Positions 5,640 through 10,263 of a stretch of 10,263 bases of DNA are shown piece after piece. Every line of letters starts with the position of its first letter. Within the stretch, counting starts at the first letter, position 1. A model generated the notes under the pieces. That model was not told the origin of the DNA. It did no database searches and saw only the letters and a list, made by a program, of their open reading frames with translations. Location: assembly GCA_020793555.1 (NCBI GenBank), contig DQIO01000253.1, positions 1 through 10,263 of the forward strand. The letters are read 5' to 3'. The DNA comes from Methanosarcinaceae archaeon (GTDB lineage: Archaea; Halobacteriota; Methanosarcinia; Methanosarcinales; Methanosarcinaceae). Position numbers and translations under genes: made by a program.

Positions 5640-6482
5640 CTACGCCAGTTTACTTTGAACCTTCTTATAGAACCCGCTGATCGTTGTCCTCACAAAACGT
5701 GCAGGATGTTCTGCCTTTGTCAACGTAATAACATCGTGTTCACTGATAGTATAATTGTGTTGTCCATCAATCACAATGACCGCTTCCTTTTCAGGATTCG
5801 TCAGCTCAACCTTGATGGAACCGTTTGCAGGAACAACCCATGGTCGCGATGATAACTTGAACGGTGCCAAAGGCACGATCAGTGCAGCATCAACACGCGG
5901 GTCGATGATAGGCCCGCCTGCACTCATAGCATAGGCAGTTGAACCCGTAGGGGTTGCAAATACTACACCATCCGCGCGTAGTTCCTCAAGTTCACATTCA
6001 TCCACACTGATCTTGTACGTAAGTATCTTCGCAGGTTTAGCCGTGATTATAACCACTTCATTGGTAGCGGATGGAAGCACCTCGCCGTTCAATGAAACTG
6101 CCAATCTTAGCCGCTCACCATATTTGAAACCGGCCAACACATTTTCAATTGTCTCGATCGCATCTTCAGGATCCACATCCACAAGGAAACCAAGTGTACC
6201 CATATTGATAGCAAGGATTGGAAGTGGATCATACATCTTTGAAATGTTACGAAGCACCGTCCCATCACCGCCAACAGAAATTATGAACTTTACACCATTC
6301 TCTCGCATCTTATTCACAGGCACCACAATGTCGCCTTCAACACCCAATGCCTTGGCTGTCATTGGTGATAGCGCAATATCAACTTTAGATCCAAACTTTT
6401 TCAAAATAGTCTTAACCATCTCAAGAGCATCCACGTGGTCACATCTTGACACAATACCGATCTTGTTTACCAGATTTACCAT
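5640..6482 (-). CDS. nadK: NAD kinase
   Basis: ATP-NAD kinase makes NADP+ from NAD+ in the cytoplasm. In the 280-residue product (counted from ATG 6480-6482) the signatures are SVGGDGTVLRN (69-79), INMGTLGFLVDVD (92-104), the NE of TNEVVI (140-145), TPTGSTAYAMSAGGPI (177-192) and VIVIDGQ near 235-241; this is the usual archaeal length. A TTG directly before the ATG would add one residue, but the ATG has GAGGGGGT upstream, located in the last codons of the preceding phosphatase gene, whose stop is 4 nt away. Tight spacing suggests translational coupling. In Methanocaldococcus the equivalent proteins are fused (NADP phosphatase/NAD kinase). The 3' end exists a second time at 2582-2713. Confidence 0.95.
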   Translation of the reverse strand: MVNLVNKIGIVSRCDHVDALEMVKTILKKFGSKVDIALSPMTAKALGVEGDIVVPVNKMRENGVKFIISVGGDGTVLRNISKMYDPLPILAINMGTLGFLVDVDPEDAIETIENVLAGFKYGERLRLAVSLNGEVLPSATNEVVIITAKPAKILTYKISVDECELEELRADGVVFATPTGSTAYAMSAGGPIIDPRVDAALIVPLAPFKLSSRPWVVPANGSIKVELTNPEKEAVIVIDGQHNYTISEHDVITLTKAEHPARFVRTTISGFYKKVQSKLA

Positions 6483-6486
6483 CAAA

Positions 6487-7302
6487 TTACCCCCTCGAAT
6501 TCAAATTCAAAAGATCCATGTGGGCATGTCCATTTGATGCAACCATATCCACACGATTCATAAGACCATTGGGCAGCTTAAGCGGGTCACCAAGTTCATT
6601 GGAAACCATCCCTCCTGCCTTTTCAAGTATAAAGTTCCCTGCCGCAACATCGGTTAGCCGCAAAGCCCTGCGAACGTCAACAAATGCATCCATCCTGCCG
6701 GATGCAACATAACATAATTCCAGCGCCACACTGCCAAGTATCCTTATCCTTCGAACCCCTTTGCATAATATAGACGTTCGTTCAACATGAGGACGATAAC
6801 CATATGCACTTATACAAAAATCATGAATATCCGAATTATCAGATGGGCTTATCGGCTTGCCATTCAAGTATGCACCCTTGCCGGACCCTGCATGATATGT
6901 ATCCCCATTTGCAAGATTCGTTACGTAGCCAAATGAAACGTCGGATAGGTCAGGTTTTGCTATAGCAATGGATACACTGTAGAATGGAATGCCAAAAGCC
7001 GCATTGTATGTCCCGTCAAGAGGGTCAAGTATAATAGAGACTTCAGGTTCATCCCCCTCCCCCTCCCCGATCATTATATCCCCTGCCTCTTCGCTGAGGA
7101 GCCGCATCGACCTGCCGTAATCCTTCAAAACCGTGAGTATTGCATCTTCCGCAGCCGCATCGATCTTCTTTGTTGGGGTTCCGTCAGCCCCCATATAAAC
7201 AGTGCTGTAGGCATCACTGCTACCTACCATGTCTTCAATAGCATCTGCTGCAGCCTGCGATGCGCGGTTGCATAATTCCAAAAGATCATGATCGGATGCC
7301 AT
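6487..7302 (-). CDS. suhB: inositol monophosphatase/fructose-1,6-bisphosphatase family phosphatase
   Basis: This 271-residue Mg2+-dependent, Li+-sensitive phosphatase-family protein has the metal-site motifs of the superfamily: EEAG (71-74), DPLDGT (93-98) and LTDVAAG (216-222, with Asp218), plus PTKKID (43-48). Archaeal members act on inositol-1-phosphate and fructose-1,6-bisphosphate, and some on NADP+. Because nadK follows 4 nt downstream, and the two activities are one polypeptide in Methanocaldococcus, an NADP phosphatase role is a serious alternative to the usual bifunctional IMPase/FBPase label. The ATG at 7300-7302 has no obvious ribosome binding site, only the A+T-rich TTATAATTT before it. 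Confidence 0.85.
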   Translation of the reverse strand: MASDHDLLELCNRASQAAADAIEDMVGSSDAYSTVYMGADGTPTKKIDAAAEDAILTVLKDYGRSMRLLSEEAGDIMIGEGEGDEPEVSIILDPLDGTYNAAFGIPFYSVSIAIAKPDLSDVSFGYVTNLANGDTYHAGSGKGAYLNGKPISPSDNSDIHDFCISAYGYRPHVERTSILCKGVRRIRILGSVALELCYVASGRMDAFVDVRRALRLTDVAAGNFILEKAGGMVSNELGDPLKLPNGLMNRVDMVASNGHAHMDLLNLNSRG

Positions 7303-7320
7303 AAATTATAAGAAAATAAT

Positions 7321-7344
7321 AATGTAAATGTAAATGTAAATGTA
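7321..7344. repeat. hexanucleotide tandem repeat, 4 x AATGTA
   Basis: Four perfect AATGTA units lie in the 64-bp gap between gap and the phosphatase gene. On the minus strand they read TACATT repeats preceded by ATTGTTTTTCATC, so the whole gap is pyrimidine-rich and may hold the gap transcript terminator (7335-7360) and the phosphatase gene promoter. Copy number could vary between strains. Confidence 0.6.
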
Positions 7345-7366
7345 AAGATGAAAAACAATGGGGATA

Positions 7367-8374
7367 TCAAATGCCCATTGCCTTGTTTGTTTTCGCGATA
7401 GACTTTGCACCGTCTGAGTCGATTTCCATCATAGCGCGGATCGCATCCACATTTTCGGGGATCACATCGGATTCCTGATGGATAGCCTGGAAGAAGTACA
7501 ATTCATCTTCATACATAGTAATGGATTCATCCCAGACGCAAGTCTCCCACATGTCACTTCTTGGACGGTCAAGATCCCTTGCAAGTTCCATTATCTCGGC
7601 AGTCGATGTAATTCCCTGCCCGACAAAACGAACTCGTGACTGCTTTGCAAGAACGGCCTCAACCTCTTTTGCCGTGCACTCGTCCCTGAATTCCATATTA
7701 AGGGTATGCATGTGCATCAATGTAGTTGGAAGTTTTACAGCCATTGTCGCAATATCAATATGCGGCAAAATGGTTTTCACATCAGGACCGTGGTGTGATG
7801 GAAGTGTTATTGGATTTGGAATAATCGCATTGATCGGACCATGTTTAATATCTCCGGGGTCGGCTGCCCTTCTAAGGAGCGTCACCCGCACTTTCTTGAT
7901 ACCAAATTCCTTGTCAAGAGGCGAAATTACCCTGCAAAGTCCGGTCGTGTTGCATGAGACAACCCTGACAAAGTCTTTTCCAAGGGATTCACTGTAATTT
8001 GCATCAGCATTGAAAGAACAGTCTGCAAGTTTATGGTCCTCTCCACCTTGCCATATTGCTTTGACTCCTGCTTTTTCATAAAGGGATTTATTCTTCTCTC
8101 CAATACCGCCGGGCGTACAATCAACAACAACATCAGCACTATTGATCATATCATCCACTGTACCGGCTGCTTCTATACCGGCATTTTTGAAATCATTAAC
8201 CCTGTCAGCAAGCGTATAGACATCATACCCTTTATCGTGTGCCATAGCAGCCTCGAAATTAGGTCTTGTCTTTGCAATGCCTACAACTTCCATATCATCC
8301 TGCAGACGAACAGCATCTGCAACCCTCTTACCTATAGTCCCATATCCATTTACTGCAACTTTCACTTTTGCCAT
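7367..8374 (-). CDS. gap: glyceraldehyde-3-phosphate dehydrogenase, archaeal type II
   Basis: The 335-residue archaeal GAPDH oxidises glyceraldehyde-3-phosphate to 1,3-bisphosphoglycerate with NAD(P)+; in methanogens it works mainly in gluconeogenesis. Visible are the Rossmann motif NGYGTIGKR (9-17), DCTPGG (85-90), the catalytic cysteine in VSCNTTGLCR (Cys141), LRRAADPGD (167-175), and PNPIT...HHGPD (187-198) with MHMHTLN (220-226) supplying the catalytic-histidine region. Full length for the family. The ATG is preceded by a strong GGAGGA with about 6 nt spacing (8381-8386 on the + strand as tcctcc). It is separated from cooT by about 180 bp and has its own promoter region. Confidence 0.95.
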   Translation of the reverse strand: MAKVKVAVNGYGTIGKRVADAVRLQDDMEVVGIAKTRPNFEAAMAHDKGYDVYTLADRVNDFKNAGIEAAGTVDDMINSADVVVDCTPGGIGEKNKSLYEKAGVKAIWQGGEDHKLADCSFNADANYSESLGKDFVRVVSCNTTGLCRVISPLDKEFGIKKVRVTLLRRAADPGDIKHGPINAIIPNPITLPSHHGPDVKTILPHIDIATMAVKLPTTLMHMHTLNMEFRDECTAKEVEAVLAKQSRVRFVGQGITSTAEIMELARDLDRPRSDMWETCVWDESITMYEDELYFFQAIHQESDVIPENVDAIRAMMEIDSDGAKSIAKTNKAMGI

Positions 8375-8470
8375 TTAAAGTCCTCCCTATACTCATTTGC
8401 CACAATTATAACTCATTTAGGTTATCAATTTGAATCAATTACATTAATGTTTTGTTAACTGTCAGTTATT

Positions 8471-8479
8471 AATAAATAA
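8471..8479 (-). promoter_or_regulatory. candidate TATA box for gap
   Basis: On the minus strand CTTATTTATTAATAAC offers TTATTTATT. A start near 8448 would give a leader of about 70 nt including the GGAGGA. A second TATA-like string (gttataattg, near 8406-8415) is too close to leave a leader carrying the ribosome site. Confidence 0.3.
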
Positions 8480-8506
8480 GTGTCGATATCGCATCGGCTC
8501 CCGCGA

Positions 8507-8521
8507 AATTATTCAATAATT
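8507..8521. repeat. palindrome AATTATT-C-AATAATT
   Basis: A perfect 7-bp inverted repeat with a 1-nt centre lies between cooT and gap, upstream of the candidate gap TATA box. It may be an operator for gap or the end of the cooT transcript. A+T-only palindromes arise easily by chance. Confidence 0.25.
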
Positions 8522-8554
8522 ATTCTATCCAACACGCACCCCAATACGTTATAT

Positions 8555-8743
8555 TTACTTTTCAATAATTATAGTTTCCCCTTTAGTGAAATCGACTTCC
8601 TTTATCGAACCCGAAATAACTTTTTTGTCCCCGAATATTCCGGTCAGCTCGATCGAATCACCATTAACAATCATTCTTGTCACAGACTCCATAACCACTT
8701 CCCGCTCATCACCACGAACAAGTATAGCATTTAGTTCACACAT
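8555..8743 (-). CDS. cooT: CooT-family nickel-binding protein
   Basis: This 62-residue protein starts MCELNAIL, contains a VVMESVTRMIV segment and ends with a short beta-rich part (IELTGIFGDKKVISG, SIKEVDF, TIIIE). This matches the small CooT family, whose Rhodospirillum member binds Ni2+ through Cys2 and supports maturation of carbon monoxide dehydrogenase; Cys2 is present here. In methanogens with nickel CO dehydrogenase/acetyl-CoA synthase a nickel-handling role is plausible but unproven. The ATG has GGAG about 9 nt upstream. It lies 46 bp after the DUF89 gene and may share its transcript. Confidence 0.75.
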   Translation of the reverse strand: MCELNAILVRGDEREVVMESVTRMIVNGDSIELTGIFGDKKVISGSIKEVDFTKGETIIIEK

Positions 8744-8789
8744 TTTTTATATCTCCACTACTTGGCCATTAAACATTACAGATTGGACA

Positions 8790-9668
8790 TCAAACGTTCA
8801 CTAACTTTGCGACTGAATAGCCCACCTCAAGTCCCATGTCTTTTGCCACACTTTCGCACTTTGTGCGAAGCAAATAAGCGATCGGACCTAAGTTTCTCTC
8901 TGAAAGTGTCTCATAATTTGCCATTCCCTTACTCATGATAAGTGATGCATTCTCAAATGCATCCATAAGTTCTTTGGGAGCCTCAGCAAAACAAACACCA
9001 ATCGCATGTGAACCCGTAGTCAGTACACGATCTACCATTTTATCGATCTCAAACTCACGCACATCATCCATTGTTACATCATTGAGTATTGGAGCACCAC
9101 GAACTACCAAAGTGATATTTCCACCCATCTTTTTGATAATATCAAATACCAGTGTATCAAGCAGTATCTCACCGCAATTGTCAACAATATAGACCACGTC
9201 ATCAAGCATATCGAGCATTTGTGGAGTGTCATCAACATCCAGCCCGTGCCTGAACAGTTCTGTGAAAGTATCATCGAATGCATCAGGCGCAACGTCAAAT
9301 CCCATTACCCCAAAATCAAAATAATTACCTATTACAGATGCGAGTACGGCACGACTGAATATCTCCCCCTCTTCCGGTTCACCTTCATATATCAGCTTCT
9401 TCGCAATAGGCAACACTTCATTTGCAACCTTGTTGCTGATTTGTTTCAGTTTTAGATAGGGATCAACATCACCTAAAACCTCATACGCCTTGCGGTGCAT
9501 TGCCGTTGAAAGATAACCGGCAGGCGTATCAGGTCTGTATTTACGATTTAGTACATCAATTCCTGCCATGACAGTCTTGTGTATCAATTGTTCATCGTCG
9601 GTCGATAATTTTGCTTCGTAGTGTACTCTTGAGAGCATGCAATGTGGACAGCGTGCGTCAATTTTCAT
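8790..9668 (-). CDS. DUF89/ARMT1-like metal-dependent phosphatase
   Basis: This 292-residue protein is of the archaeal DUF89 subgroup. DUF89 proteins are Mn/Ni/Co-dependent phosphatases proposed to remove damaged or excess phosphometabolites. Visible are the N-terminal cysteine pair CPHC (7-10), typical of this subgroup, a helical region to about 150, YIVDNCGEILLD (160-171, with the metal-binding Asp-Asn pair at 163-164), VVRGAPILNDVT (188-199) and LIMSKGMANYETLSE (243-257). I chose the ATG at 9666-9668 because it has GGGA 8 nt upstream and gives the family's usual start MKIDARCPHC. A longer frame to 9761 adds 31 unlikely residues. It is divergent from the right-edge gene. Confidence 0.85.
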   Translation of the reverse strand: MKIDARCPHCMLSRVHYEAKLSTDDEQLIHKTVMAGIDVLNRKYRPDTPAGYLSTAMHRKAYEVLGDVDPYLKLKQISNKVANEVLPIAKKLIYEGEPEEGEIFSRAVLASVIGNYFDFGVMGFDVAPDAFDDTFTELFRHGLDVDDTPQMLDMLDDVVYIVDNCGEILLDTLVFDIIKKMGGNITLVVRGAPILNDVTMDDVREFEIDKMVDRVLTTGSHAIGVCFAEAPKELMDAFENASLIMSKGMANYETLSERNLGPIAYLLRTKCESVAKDMGLEVGYSVAKLVNV

Positions 9669-9799
9669 GTGATTATCCCTTTTGGTCCCCTTTATTGTCA
9701 AGGATACTACAAATGACCGCATGCAAAATAAGTGTAACCTTAGTAAAACCGCAATACACATAGCATATTTTTTATACAGAGTATTTCATTTTACTTCCA
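9669..9799. other. divergent promoter region
   Basis: The 131 bp between the divergent DUF89 and phosphodiesterase genes must hold both promoters. For the minus direction acttattttg (near 9728-9737) is a weak TATA candidate. The plus-direction box is listed separately. No other feature is seen. Confidence 0.4.
9770..9777 (+). promoter_or_regulatory. TATA box for the right-edge gene, probably leaderless
   Basis: TTTTTTATAC is centred about 27 bp before the ATG at 9800, the usual TATA-to-start-site distance in archaea, and no ribosome binding site precedes that ATG. Transcription would therefore begin at or next to the start codon. Confidence 0.45.
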
Positions 9800-10263
9800 A
9801 TGAACCAAAATACATCATATTCCAGCTCCACAAGAATCCTATTATTAACACTGATGTTATTACTATTATTCTCATTTTTACCCATATCAGCCATCGCATC
9901 AACCCTTGTAGAAGTAAATCCCGTAAACACACCGGATGGCGCAGTTATCCTGATTATAGACGGACTTGGTGCCCCATATATCTATCCCGAACTTACCCCT
10001 TACGCAATTGACGGAACTGTACTTGCTAAAGCCGTTGTACACAATATTTCGCAGATCGCGCAAAACAGTGCGCGTGTTGTGGATATCCGCGCGCCCCGGA
10101 CTTACACAGAGGCAGGACATTCTGTCCTTGTAACCGGAAATTCCGGTGCAGATAGTGAAGTAGTCGGACATCCGGGTGCTACCATCTATGACATGGCGCA
10201 CGATAATGGATATCTTGCACTCGCAGTGCTTGAGATGGGAGATTTTTACGAAATGCGTGCCGA
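9800..10263 (+). CDS. secreted alkaline-phosphatase-superfamily phosphodiesterase (partial, 5' part)
   Basis: 154 codons are visible before the window ends. Residues 1-33 form a signal peptide: a Ser/Thr/Asn-rich start with Arg12, a Leu-rich core 13-27, and a likely cleavage near ISAIA-S. The mature part opens the alkaline phosphatase/nucleotide pyrophosphatase fold: VILIIDGLGAPYIYPEL (49-65), where Asp54 fits the first metal ligand, and RTYTEAGHSVLVTGN (100-114). The latter resembles the T-x-x-x-H...L-x-TG nucleophile region of type I phosphodiesterases, making Thr103 the likely nucleophile. Substrate unknown; it should act outside the cytoplasmic membrane. A phosphoglycerate mutase-like cytosolic enzyme is unlikely given the signal peptide. 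Confidence 0.75.
   Translation, partial: MNQNTSYSSSTRILLLTLMLLLLFSFLPISAIASTLVEVNPVNTPDGAVILIIDGLGAPYIYPELTPYAIDGTVLAKAVVHNISQIAQNSARVVDIRAPRTYTEAGHSVLVTGNSGADSEVVGHPGATIYDMAHDNGYLALAVLEMGDFYEMRA

Noticed and set aside
5425..5640. A HicA toxin gene paired with HicB
   Set aside because: The 20-nt gap to nadK and the region on the other side leave no room for one, and no HicA motif is seen.
6013..6537. 174-codon + strand ORF opposite nadK
   Set aside because: It is a shadow of the NAD kinase frame, crossing the conserved GGDGT codons and the nadK/phosphatase junction.
7321..7344. Possible CRISPR-like array
   Set aside because: The units are 6 bp and contiguous, with no spacers; it is a simple tandem repeat.
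9669..9761. N-terminal extension of the DUF89 protein by 31 residues
   Set aside because: The extension is unlike the family, and the internal ATG at 9668 has a proper ribosome site and the family's typical MK...CxxC start.
9899..10201. 100-codon minus strand ORF near the right edge
   Set aside because: It is antisense to the signal-peptide-bearing phosphodiesterase gene, which has clear family motifs.

Overview
The window comes from a methanogenic (or related methane-cycling) euryarchaeon, most like the Methanosarcinales. The grounds are a short AksA-type homocitrate synthase (coenzyme B pathway), an archaeal type II glyceraldehyde-3-phosphate dehydrogenase, an IMPase-like phosphatase directly followed by NAD kinase, a DUF89 phosphatase, a CooT-type nickel protein, and TATA-like promoter boxes. 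The species cannot be named from the sequence alone.

Layout. Positions 1-500 are mostly debris: a frame-damaged HEPN-domain remnant on the + strand and a possible partial ORF leaving the left edge on the - strand. From 512 to 2575 lie aksA and larB, both on the - strand. From 2582 to 5395 is a mosaic region. A 132-bp near-copy of the 3' end of nadK abuts larB. Then comes a 2.6-kb A+T-rich unit (2714-5331) with 19-bp terminal inverted repeats and a 7-8 bp target duplication (catcaat/ccatcaat). Then comes a short, much more diverged stretch that continues the same NAD kinase reading frame. The unit has no transposase. Its only gene encodes a large AlbA_2/Schlafen-like + GHKL-ATPase-like protein with a helical TPR-like C-terminus, and each end carries a copy of a ~68-bp MITE-like sequence. 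From 5425 to 9668, all on the - strand, are a solo HicB-like gene, nadK, an IMPase/FBPase-family phosphatase gene, gap, cooT and a DUF89 gene. At the right edge a divergent + strand gene starts (secreted alkaline-phosphatase-superfamily phosphodiesterase) and is cut by the window end.

How the parts relate. The phosphatase gene and nadK are 4 nt apart and are probably one NAD(P)-metabolism transcription unit, the unfused counterpart of the NADP phosphatase/NAD kinase fusion of Methanocaldococcus. HicB follows nadK by 20 nt. The nadK remnant ends 6 nt before larB, so larB probably once followed nadK directly and was separated by a duplication plus insertion. LarB (nickel-pincer cofactor synthesis) and CooT (nickel binding) give the window a loose nickel theme. 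HEPN, HicB and the Schlafen-like gene give it a toxin-antitoxin/defence theme. The most notable object is the transposase-less 2.6-kb unit and its single cargo gene.
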